Shown here: piece after piece, positions 1-6,378 of the stretch | Layout: the number at the start of each line of letters is the position of its first letter | Numbering within the stretch: the first letter of the stretch is position 1 | Source of the DNA: Nanobdellota archaeon | GTDB lineage: Archaea; Nanobdellota; Nanobdellia; Woesearchaeales; JAUYGA01 | Assembly (NCBI GenBank): GCA_030690755.1 | Contig: JAUYGA010000250.1 | Location: 1 to 9,893 of the forward strand | DNA: 9,893 bases | Direction: 5' to 3' | Position numbers and translations under genes: made by a program | The notes under the pieces: generated by a model | What the model was told of the DNA's origin: nothing | What the model saw: only the letters and a program-made list of their open reading frames with translations | Database searches by the model: none

Positions 1-46
1 AACTGGTCGATAATCCATTTTCTTTTTTTTTCATTAGTTTTTCCAT
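1..46 (-). CDS. Possible 5' end of a leftward gene, cut by window edge
   Basis: An open frame starts with ATG at position 46 on the minus strand and runs off the window after 15 codons, reading MEKLMKKKENGLSTS. A GGGGTG stretch five bases before the ATG could act as a Shine-Dalgarno site. AT-rich TATA-like sequences lie on the minus strand near 67-73 and 81-88. Too little of the protein is visible to name it. The call rests on start context and on the divergent arrangement with carA. Confidence 0.35.
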   Translation of the reverse strand, partial: MEKLMKKKENGLSTS

Positions 47-135
47 AAAAACACCCCAAAACACAGAAATATGCTTGATTATTTAAAGTGTAAACTAATT
101 ATGAACTTGAACAAAACACATTTATTATCAAAAGG

Positions 136-144
136 TTTTTATAT
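136..144 (+). promoter_or_regulatory. Archaeal TATA box of the carAB operon
   Basis: The sequence TTTTTATAT is preceded by a purine-rich BRE-like CAAAAGG at 129-135. Its centre is about 32 bases upstream of the carA ATG at 172, so the transcript would have only a few bases of leader. No Shine-Dalgarno motif precedes the ATG, which fits near-leaderless translation. Confidence 0.6.
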
Positions 145-171
145 GATTAGGTTTGTTTTTCTTTTTTTAGT

Positions 172-1332
172 ATGAGAAACAATTTTAATGGGGAAAAAGC
201 AAATCTAGTTCTGCAAGATGGTTCTATTCACTCTGGGAAATCTTTCGGAGCCAAATCCTGTTCTTCTGGCGAGGTTGTATTCAACACAGGTATGGTTGGC
301 TATCCTGAAAGCATGACTGATCCCAGTTACTTTGGCCAGATACTTGTTCTCACATTCCCGCTGATCGGCAATTATGGCGTCCCTAAAAATGAGCTTGAAG
401 ACGGGCTATTGAAATATTTTGAATCTTCAAAAATCCAAGTTTCTGGGTTGATTGTGGCAGACTATTCTCATGAGTACAGCCATTGGAATGCCAACTCCTC
501 TTTGTCTGATTGGATGAACGACAACAATATTCCAGGAATTTATGGAATTGACACAAGGGCGCTTACAAAAAAACTGAGGTCGCAAGGAACAATGCTTGGG
601 AGAATAGAATCTGAATCAAGTCCTGAAGATGAAAGACGAACTATGGGCATCGGAGGCATTGCCTGCATCGCCAGCAGCAATAAACCAAAAAAAGATTTTT
701 ATGATCCTAATCTGTCTAATGTCTTGCCAGATGTTTCTGTTTCTGAAATAAAACAATATGGTTCTGGAAAGGATTCTAGGAAAAAGATTGTCCTGATTGA
801 CTGCGGATGCAAGGATAATATTGTGAGAAGCCTCATCAAAAGAAATCTTTCTGTCATCAGAGTCCCTTGGAATTATGATTTCAATAAAATCAGTTATGAC
901 GGGCTCTTTATTTCAAATGGTCCTGGAAATCCTAAGATGGCAAAAGAGACAATAGAGAATATCAGAATCGCGTTATCAAAAGAAAAACCTATTTTCGGAA
1001 TCTGCCTCGGCAATCAGCTTCTATCCCTTGCTGCTGGCGCTGACACATACAAATTAAAATTTGGCCACAGAAGCCAAAATCAGCCATGCATCGAGATTGG
1101 GACAAAGAGATGTTACATCACCTCCCAAAACCATGGCTTTGCAGTCAACACACAAAAGCTACCCTCTGGCTGGAAACCCTGGTTCATCAATGCGAATGAC
1201 AATACAAATGAAGGGATAATGCACAAGACAAAGCCGTTTTTTTCTGTTCAATTTCACCCAGAAGCTGCGCCAGGACCTGTCGATACTGCATTTTTGTTTG
1301 ACAAATTTGCAGACCTTGTAAAAAATAAATAA
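172..1332 (+). CDS. carA: Carbamoyl-phosphate synthase small (glutaminase) subunit
   Basis: CarA hydrolyses glutamine and channels ammonia to the large subunit CarB for carbamoyl phosphate synthesis (pyrimidine and arginine pathways, cytoplasm). Residues about 8-150 form the CarA N-terminal domain (VVFNTGMVGYPE, YGIDTRALT). Residues about 205-386 form the class I glutamine amidotransferase domain. The catalytic triad is visible: Cys278 in GICLGNQ, and His362 and Glu364 in QFHPEAAPGP. At 386 aa it has the usual family length. Several segments (GWKPWFINANDNTNEGIM, the SQNQP and SQNHGFAV motifs) resemble the small-subunit half of animal CPS1 and Bacteroidota CarA more than the E. coli form; this is from memory, not computed. 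Residues about 145-180 carry an apparent insertion. The start at 172 gives a normal N-terminus just downstream of a TATA box. carB follows 77 bases later, so an operon is likely. Confidence 0.95.
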   Translation: MRNNFNGEKANLVLQDGSIHSGKSFGAKSCSSGEVVFNTGMVGYPESMTDPSYFGQILVLTFPLIGNYGVPKNELEDGLLKYFESSKIQVSGLIVADYSHEYSHWNANSSLSDWMNDNNIPGIYGIDTRALTKKLRSQGTMLGRIESESSPEDERRTMGIGGIACIASSNKPKKDFYDPNLSNVLPDVSVSEIKQYGSGKDSRKKIVLIDCGCKDNIVRSLIKRNLSVIRVPWNYDFNKISYDGLFISNGPGNPKMAKETIENIRIALSKEKPIFGICLGNQLLSLAAGADTYKLKFGHRSQNQPCIEIGTKRCYITSQNHGFAVNTQKLPSGWKPWFINANDNTNEGIMHKTKPFFSVQFHPEAAPGPVDTAFLFDKFADLVKNK

Positions 1333-1379
1333 TCAAAATCAATAATCAAAATCAATAATCAAAATAAATAATCAAAAGT
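1328..1379 (+). repeat. Four tandem copies of a 13-bp repeat between carA and carB
   Basis: The unit AATAATCAAAATC begins at 1328, 1341, 1354 and 1367. Copies 1 and 2 are identical, copy 3 differs in its last base, and copy 4 differs in its last two bases. The first copy contains the carA stop codon (TAA, 1330-1332). The array fills most of the intercistronic gap and ends 30 bases before the carB ATG. It most likely arose by replication slippage. No stem is evident. Confidence 0.85.
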
Positions 1380-1409
1380 TAATAATAAAAAATAAAAAAG
1401 CAACAAAAA

Positions 1410-4400
1410 ATGAAGAAAAAAATACAGAAACCTGTAATGTTCAATAAGAAAGAAAAAGTTATGTCTGTTGTCAGGCCTAAGACTGTTCTTGTTTTAGGTT
1501 CAGGCGCCATAATGATTGGGCAGGCAGGCGAGTTTGATTATTCAGGCAGCCAGGCGATAAAAGCATTGAAGGAAGAGGGTATCAGGACTGTTTTGATAAA
1601 CCCAAATATTGCGACTATCCAGACGTCTGATTACTTAGCTGATGAAGTCTATTTTGTTCCGTTAAACATCTTAACTGTTGAAGAGGTCATAAAAAAAGAA
1701 AAGCCCGATGGAATACTTCTTAGTTTCGGAGGGCAAAGCGCGCTTAATTGCGGAGTTGAACTTGAAAGAAAAGGGATTCTTGCGAAATATGGTGTCAAAG
1801 TTCTTGGAACTCCTGTCAAATCAATTGAAATCACAGAAGACAGGAAATTATTTGTCGAGGCGCTAAATGAGATAGATGTGAAAACACCAAGAGGTTTTGC
1901 AGTAAACAATGCAGAAGACGCGCTCAAGGCTGCAAAAAAGATAGGTTATCCTGTAATGGCCAGAGTTGCTTATGCTCTTGGCGGTCTAGGATCAGGCGTA
2001 TCATACAATGAAGAAGAGCTTTATGAAAAAGTAAAGCAGGCATTCTCTAAAGTATATCAAGTGCTGATTGAAGAATATCTTGGCGGATGGAAAGAAATAG
2101 AGTATGAGGTTGTCAGGGATAGGTTTGATAATTGCATAACTGTCTGCAATATGGAAAATTTTGATCCGATGGGGATTCACACCGGAGAAAGCATTGTTGT
2201 CGCGCCCTCGCAAACTTTGACTAATAGTGAATACCATAAGTTAAGAGAGATTGCAATACGCGTGATAAGGCATGTTGGAATTGTCGGTGAATGCAATATC
2301 CAATATGCTTTCGATCCAAAATCAGAAGACTATCGTGTCATAGAAGTCAATGCAAGACTCTCCAGAAGTTCTGCTCTTGCTTCCAAAGCGACAGGTTATC
2401 CTTTGGCTTTTGTCGCGGCAAAACTTGCGCTTGGTTATTCTCTGATTGAAATAAAAAATTCAATCACTCTTGCAACAAAAGCCTGTTTTGAACCTGCTTT
2501 AGATTATATTGTCATAAAAATTCCAAGATGGGATCTTCAGAAGTTCAGGCATGTGAAAAGGCAGATTGGCTCAGAGATGAAATCTGTCGGAGAAGTAATG
2601 GCTATCGGAAGAAATTTTGAAGAGGCAATACAAAAAGCGCTGAGAATGCTGGGTATAGGAGTAAATGGCCTTGTCTGCAATGATTTTAATTTCAAGGATA
2701 TAGATACAGAGCTGAGTGCGCCGACAGACGAAAGGATATTTGCAGTTGTTGCGGCGATGAAACAAGGATATTCTGTCGATAAGATACATGATCTTTCAAT
2801 GATAGATAAATGGTTTTTGTATAAACTGAAAAATATAATTGAGACTGAAGAAGCGCTATCTGCGAGAAAATTCAAAGACTTCTTGCTTTGCAAGAGTGGA
2901 AAATATGACTCCAGTGGAGGAGATGAATGCATTGAACTTTTATTGCAGGCAAAGAAACATGGCTTTTCAGATTATCAGATTGCTGTGTTGCTTAATGTGA
3001 GCGAGCTGGAGGTCAGACAGCTTCGAAAAAAACATTCAATATCCCCTTTTGTAAAACAGATTGACACCCTTGCTGCAGAATATCCTGCAAAAACAAATTA
3101 TCTTTATCTCACATATAATGCAATAGAAAGCGATGTCTCTTTTGATGTCGGCACTAAATCTGCAGCAAATGCTGCAAAAAAAGTAATTGTTCTAGGATCC
3201 GGCGCTTATAGGATAGGATCGTCAGTCGAGTTTGATTGGTGCTGTGTCAATGCAGTAAATTCCCTTAGAAAGCTGGGCTATAAAACAATAATGATTAACT
3301 ATAATCCTGAAACAGTATCGACAGATTATGACATATGCGATATGCTTTATTTTGACGAGATAAGTTTTGAGACTGTAATGGATATCTATGAAAAAGAAAA
3401 TCCGCTAGGAATAATTTTATCCATGGGCGGGCAGATACCAAATAATCTTGCGCTGAAGCTGCATAATGCAAAAGCAAGAATCCTTGGAACATCTCCAGAA
3501 GATATTGACAAAGCAGAAGACAGGAACAAATTCTCAGCAATGCTTGATTCCCTTGAAATTGACCAGCCTGCATGGAGAGAGCTGAAAACTCTTGCAGAAA
3601 TAAAAAAATTTGCAAAAGAAGTTGATTATCCTCTTCTTGTCAGACCGAGTTATGTGCTTAGCGGAGCTGCGATGAGCGTTGTTCTCAGCGAAGAGAGTTT
3701 GGAGAAATATTTGACAGAAGCATCCCGCGTAAGCCGCGAACATCCTGTTGTCGTAAGCAAATTCATAACTGATGCGCGCGAGATAGAGATAGATGCAGTT
3801 TCAAATAATGGAGAGCTTGTCTGCTGGGCAATATCTGAACACATTGAAAATGCGGGTGTCCATTCAGGCGATGCGACATTAGTCCTCCCACCCCAAAGGC
3901 TTTATCTTGAAACAATGAGGCAGATCAAGAAAATAACAAAAGCAATCGCAAAAGCACTTAATATTACCGGGCCTTTTAACATGCAGTTCATTGCAAAAGA
4001 CAATAAAGTAAAGGTGATTGAATGCAATCTGCGCGCGTCGAGAAGCTTTCCATTCGTCTCAAAGGTCTATAAGATAAATTTCATCGACATAGCGACAAAA
4101 GCGATTATGAAAGAAAAATTGCCGATAATCGAGAAATCCGCTTTTGAACTTGATTATGTCGGAGTTAAGGCTCCGCAGTTTTCCTTTTCACGACTTAAAG
4201 GGTCCGACCCGACGCTTTCAGTCGAGATGGCATCCACAGGAGAGGTTGCGTGTTTCGGCGATGACCTTTATGAAGCCTTTTTGAAATCATTTATCTCTGT
4301 CGGCTACAGGGTTCCAAAGCCAAATTCAAATATCCTTGTTTCAACAGGCAATCCTAAGAATAAAGCAGACTTGCTTGACAGCTGCAAAATGCTCGCTGAA

Positions 4401-4727
4401 ATGGGCTTTAATCTTTATGCAACAGGGGGCACTCATAGATATCTCCAGGAGAATGGCGTTTCAACAACATATCTCTATTGGCCGCTTGATAATAGAAAAC
4501 CAAATGTTTTAGACCTGATAAAATCAAGATTGTTTGATCTTGTGATAAATATACCAAAGTCTTATGATAAAGAGGAATTAAGCAATGATTATACCATAAG
4601 AAGGTCATCAGTCGATTACAATATCCCCCTGATAACAAATGTTCAGATTGCCAAGCTGTTCATCTCTTCGATAGCAAAGTATAAAGAAAAAGACCTGCTT
4701 GTCAAATCCTGGAAAGAATATGTGTGA
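1410..4727 (+). CDS. carB: Carbamoyl-phosphate synthase large subunit
   Basis: CarB makes carbamoyl phosphate from bicarbonate, ammonia (from CarA) and two ATP. The protein holds two homologous halves. The first, residues about 22-420, starts at VLVLGSGAIMIGQAGEFDYSGSQ and has ATP-grasp motifs around 180-200 and 293-325 (GECNIQYAF, EVNARLSRSSALASKATGYP). A linking oligomerisation domain follows at about 425-575. The second half, about 590-965, starts at VIVLGSGAYRIGSSVEFDW and has PFNMQF and ECNLRASRSFPFVSK. The C-terminal MGS-like allosteric domain spans about 972-1105. At 1105 aa it is slightly longer than E. coli CarB. Long stretches (GWKEIEYEVVRD.DNC.TVCNMEN, YALGGLGSG, RRSSVDYNIPLITN, KSWKEY tail) match the Bacteroidota/eukaryotic CPS type as I recall it. 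The start is uncertain: ATGs at 1410, 1437 and 1461 are in frame, and homologs begin nearest to 1461. No strong Shine-Dalgarno motif precedes any of them. Confidence 0.96.
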   Translation: MKKKIQKPVMFNKKEKVMSVVRPKTVLVLGSGAIMIGQAGEFDYSGSQAIKALKEEGIRTVLINPNIATIQTSDYLADEVYFVPLNILTVEEVIKKEKPDGILLSFGGQSALNCGVELERKGILAKYGVKVLGTPVKSIEITEDRKLFVEALNEIDVKTPRGFAVNNAEDALKAAKKIGYPVMARVAYALGGLGSGVSYNEEELYEKVKQAFSKVYQVLIEEYLGGWKEIEYEVVRDRFDNCITVCNMENFDPMGIHTGESIVVAPSQTLTNSEYHKLREIAIRVIRHVGIVGECNIQYAFDPKSEDYRVIEVNARLSRSSALASKATGYPLAFVAAKLALGYSLIEIKNSITLATKACFEPALDYIVIKIPRWDLQKFRHVKRQIGSEMKSVGEVMAIGRNFEEAIQKALRMLGIGVNGLVCNDFNFKDIDTELSAPTDERIFAVVAAMKQGYSVDKIHDLSMIDKWFLYKLKNIIETEEALSARKFKDFLLCKSGKYDSSGGDECIELLLQAKKHGFSDYQIAVLLNVSELEVRQLRKKHSISPFVKQIDTLAAEYPAKTNYLYLTYNAIESDVSFDVGTKSAANAAKKVIVLGSGAYRIGSSVEFDWCCVNAVNSLRKLGYKTIMINYNPETVSTDYDICDMLYFDEISFETVMDIYEKENPLGIILSMGGQIPNNLALKLHNAKARILGTSPEDIDKAEDRNKFSAMLDSLEIDQPAWRELKTLAEIKKFAKEVDYPLLVRPSYVLSGAAMSVVLSEESLEKYLTEASRVSREHPVVVSKFITDAREIEIDAVSNNGELVCWAISEHIENAGVHSGDATLVLPPQRLYLETMRQIKKITKAIAKALNITGPFNMQFIAKDNKVKVIECNLRASRSFPFVSKVYKINFIDIATKAIMKEKLPIIEKSAFELDYVGVKAPQFSFSRLKGSDPTLSVEMASTGEVACFGDDLYEAFLKSFISVGYRVPKPNSNILVSTGNPKNKADLLDSCKMLAEMGFNLYATGGTHRYLQENGVSTTYLYWPLDNRKPNVLDLIKSRLFDLVINIPKSYDKEELSNDYTIRRSSVDYNIPLITNVQIAKLFISSIAKYKEKDLLVKSWKEYV

Positions 4728-4741
4728 ATAAATTTCGAATG

Positions 4742-4790
4742 TTTTATTTTTTTGATTATTTTATTTTTGACTCTTTTTTGATTGTTTTTT
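4742..4790 (+). terminator. Oligo-T terminator after carB
   Basis: The non-coding gap after carB contains three runs of six or seven T on the plus strand (4747-4753, 4774-4779, 4785-4790) with no strong hairpin. This is the usual form of an archaeal intrinsic terminator. It lies just before the end of the convergent MFS gene. Confidence 0.6.
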
Positions 4791-4798
4791 TAGTTATT

Positions 4799-6016
4799 TT
4801 AATTATTCTTTTTTGTTGTTATTTTTGTTTTTATCAGGTTCATTCCAATTATAAGCAGGATGAATGCAATTGAAGAAATGATTGTCGCATACAAAAATGT
4901 GTAGAATGAACCGAAACTGTCCCATATCTTTCCAGCAGTTATTGCTCCAATTAGCAAGGCAGTTCCGGTTGTCGCATAATAAATCCCTTGAGCGCTTGCT
5001 TTTTTATCGCTAGGCGCAAGATCCCCTATATATGCGCGGCTAACACTGTCTGTCAATGCGATAGATGTCCCATAAAGCGCGAAAAGAATCCAAATATCCT
5101 TATGGTCGGTCAAGAAAGTAAAACCAACGCAGGTCAAGACAAATAGGATATATCCTGTGATTATCACTTTTCTTCTGCCAACTTTATCTGAGAGCCTTCC
5201 TGCAGGAATTGAAAGTCCTGCATAAAATAAGTTGTAAACAAAGTACAGGAGAATAACGCTGCTTGCGATAAATCCGAGATCCTGGGCCTTTAACAAGAAA
5301 AATGCATACGTGAAATTAGCAAGACTAAAAATTGTCGCGACAAAAAGAAAATACTTGTAGCTCAAGCTGAACTTTTTGAAATCAAGCGAGAGTTTTTTTG
5401 CCTCATCCTTAATTTTCGGCGCTGCAACATCCTTCACAAAAAAGATGATTATCAGCAGCGCAATCGCAGCAGGAATTATTGATAGCAAGAAGACGGTTCT
5501 GTAGTTTAACCCAACATAACTTGAAACAAGAAAATAAGCAAGAATAGTTCCAAGAATTGCGCCAGCAGTGTCCATTGCCTGGTCAAAACCGAACCATTTT
5601 CCGCGATTTTCCTTGCTTGTCGATTCGGTGAGAAGAGCGTTTTTTGGAGCAGACCTGATTCCTTTTCCAAATCTATCTCCCATTCTTGCAGTTATGACAT
5701 GAGATGCAGACATAGAGAAGGCCATCAATGGTTTAGTGATAGTTGAAATAGAGTAGCCTATGAACAACAATGTTTTTCTTTTTTTAATGACATCTGAAAA
5801 CCAGCCAGCAAATAACTTAGTTATATTTCCAAAGAAATCAGCAAGACCTTGAATCAGACCGATCAAAGATTTGCTCAGACCGAGAGTGTTTGCCAAGAAT
5901 AGCGGAAGAATCTAGAAAATCATCTCAGAACTTATGTCTGTGAAGAAACTTACTAGACCAAGAGCAATATTATTTTTTCTTTTTGCAAATCTTTCCCTTA
6001 GACTCTTTTTTTTCAT
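4799..6016 (-). CDS. MFS transporter, coding frame interrupted by an in-frame TAG at codon 35
   Basis: This is a major facilitator superfamily membrane transporter, substrate unknown. Read from ATG at 6016, the frame gives a typical MFS start (NNIALGLVSFFTDISSEMIF), then TAG at 5912-5914, then ILPLFLANTLGLSKSLIGLIQG and the rest of the protein to TAA. It totals 405 codons including the TAG, normal for a 12-helix MFS. Motif A appears in both halves (GWFSDVIKKRK near residue 71; AGRLSDKVGRRK near 272). A conserved DRFGKGIR loop follows at about 114. The upstream start is supported by homology across the TAG and by a TATA box 26 bases before 6016 (leaderless mRNA). Without readthrough, the longest downstream product starts at a weak TTG (5896) and lacks most of helix 1. 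It is either a pseudogene, a suppressed or recoded gene, or a sequencing error. Confidence is for the family and extent, not for function. Confidence 0.85.
5912..5914 (-). other. In-frame TAG codon inside the MFS transporter gene
   Basis: The minus-strand frame reads ATT TTC TAG ATT CTT CCG at the end of helix 1. Homologous MFS proteins, as I recall them, read SSEMIYPILPLFL here, so the TAG replaces a residue that is usually Pro (sometimes Ser). The frame is conserved on both sides, so this is a point nonsense change or recoding, not a frameshift. Confidence 0.85.
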
Positions 6017-6037
6017 CCCTGTAATTATTCAGAAACC

Positions 6038-6047
6038 TATATAAATA
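6038..6047. promoter_or_regulatory. TATA element shared by the divergent MFS gene and tRNA-Ser
   Basis: TATATAAATA reads as a TATA box on the plus strand, with BRE-like AGAAACC at 6031-6037. It also reads as TTTATATA on the minus strand, with BRE-like CCAAATA at 6046-6052. Its centre is about 28 bases before the tRNA (6071) and about 26 bases before the MFS ATG (6016). Both are correct archaeal spacings. No other TATA candidate lies in the 54-bp gap. Confidence 0.65.
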
Positions 6048-6108
6048 TTTGGGCGTTTATCAAAGATTATGCCGCGGTGGCACAATCCGGTACTGCGACG
6101 GTCTCGAA

Positions 6109-6121
6109 ACAAGTACCAGAA
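6109..6121 (+). other. tRNA intron, anticodon loop (position 37/38)
   Basis: The anticodon loop has 20 nt instead of 7, so 13 nt are extra. With the cut at the canonical 37/38 site, exon CTCG (6103-6106) faces intron CCAG (6116-6119) with three of four pairs. AAA bulges lie on each side (6107-6109 and 6120-6122), a relaxed bulge-helix-bulge. The inner intron loop is very short (six bases) and has no helix. Confidence 0.75.
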
Positions 6122-6153
6122 AACCGTTTTCCTCACGGATCTCCCAGTTCAAA

Positions 6154-6183
6154 TATCGCGAAAAATAATTTTCGTTTTGAAAG
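6154..6183 (+). other. tRNA intron, T-loop (position 59/60)
   Basis: Thirty extra bases lie between T-loop TTCAAA and the 3' T-stem strand. They fold well. The T-stem CCCAG/CTGGG is followed by a 3-nt bulge AGT (6182-6184). A helix of exon TTCAAA (6148-6153) with intron TTTGAA (6176-6181) comes next, then a 4-nt bulge TATC (6154-6157). The inner hairpin is GCGAAAA/TTTTCGT (6158-6164 with 6169-6175), loop ATAA. Cutting after A6153 and before T6184 restores the T-loop TTCAAAT exactly. Confidence 0.82.
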
Positions 6184-6186
6184 TCT

Positions 6187-6198
6187 GGGCCGCGGCGT
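6187..6198 (+). repeat. Direct repeat, left copy (tRNA 3' end, attL-like core)
   Basis: GGGCCGCGGCGT includes the last three bases of the T-stem, the acceptor 3' strand, discriminator G and one T. The same 12 bases occur at 8187-8198. Such a GC-rich 12-mer stands out against the AT-rich surroundings. Confidence 0.85.
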
Positions 6199-6199
6199 C

Positions 6200-6215
6200 A
6201 TACCTTTATGTGATA
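6200..6215 (+). repeat. 16-bp inverted repeat, left arm
   Basis: ATACCTTTATGTGATA is the exact reverse complement of 8165-8180. It starts two bases after the left core. The match stops sharply on both sides. The last nine bases (rc TATCACATA) also occur at 7305-7313, near the start of the unknown gene's transcript. Confidence 0.85.
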
Positions 6216-6378
6216 TTTCCGGAAGGTTTGGAAATAAATCAAAATCTTAACATTTGATAAGTCTGCCTTTCTGAACACATAACTGAGTTATTGCTCTTTT
6301 CTCATACCCTGTGAGAAATTCTTTGAACATTCACACAGATTATCGTCGTCAGCTTGAATTTTAATGCCTATTTACCTT

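Larger units (their letters stand above)
6071..6197 (+). tRNA. tRNA-Ser(CGA) with two introns
   Basis: The acceptor stem GCCGCGG (6071-6077) pairs perfectly with CCGCGGC (6190-6196), followed by discriminator G (6197); CCA is not encoded. The D-arm at 6080-6096 has a 3-bp stem, normal for serine tRNAs, and GG at 6089-6090. The anticodon stem is ACGGT (6098-6102) with ACCGT (6123-6127). The anticodon CGA is at 6105-6107 after C-T. The variable arm TCC-TCAC-GGA (6130-6139) marks a class II tRNA. The T-stem is CCCAG (6143-6147) with CTGGG (6185-6189), and the loop becomes TTCAAAT after splicing. Removing introns 6109-6121 and 6154-6183 leaves 84 nt, the expected class II length. G73 and the GCC start fit archaeal tRNA-Ser. 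The odd T-loop intron could make a standard search miss this gene. The 3' end also serves as the left boundary of a possible integrated element. Confidence 0.88.

Noticed and set aside
971..1105. Possibility that CarB is N-acetylglutamate-activated like CPS1 (residue numbers of CarB)
   Set aside because: Only some of the ligand residues are kept, and the same ones appear in Bacteroidota enzymes that are not known to need it.
5894..5896. TTG as the real start of the MFS transporter
   Set aside because: MFS homology continues upstream across the TAG to ATG 6016, and the promoter is spaced for 6016. A start here would remove most of helix 1.
6069..6257. Open reading frame of 62 codons on the plus strand starting MPRWHNP
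   Set aside because: It runs through the tRNA-Ser gene and its introns; the sequence is explained by tRNA stems, and the peptide resembles nothing known.
6204..6284. Possible C/D box RNA (GTGATAT and CTGA)
   Set aside because: The C box match is poor, the spacing is too long, and no C'/D' boxes are visible.
6297..6318. TTTTCTCATA shared with 8198-8207, and a TTTCTCA/TGAGAAA dyad at 6298-6318
   Set aside because: Short and AT-rich; the match could be chance, and the dyad has no T tract to act as a terminator. Kept only as a note on possible extra element-end symmetry.
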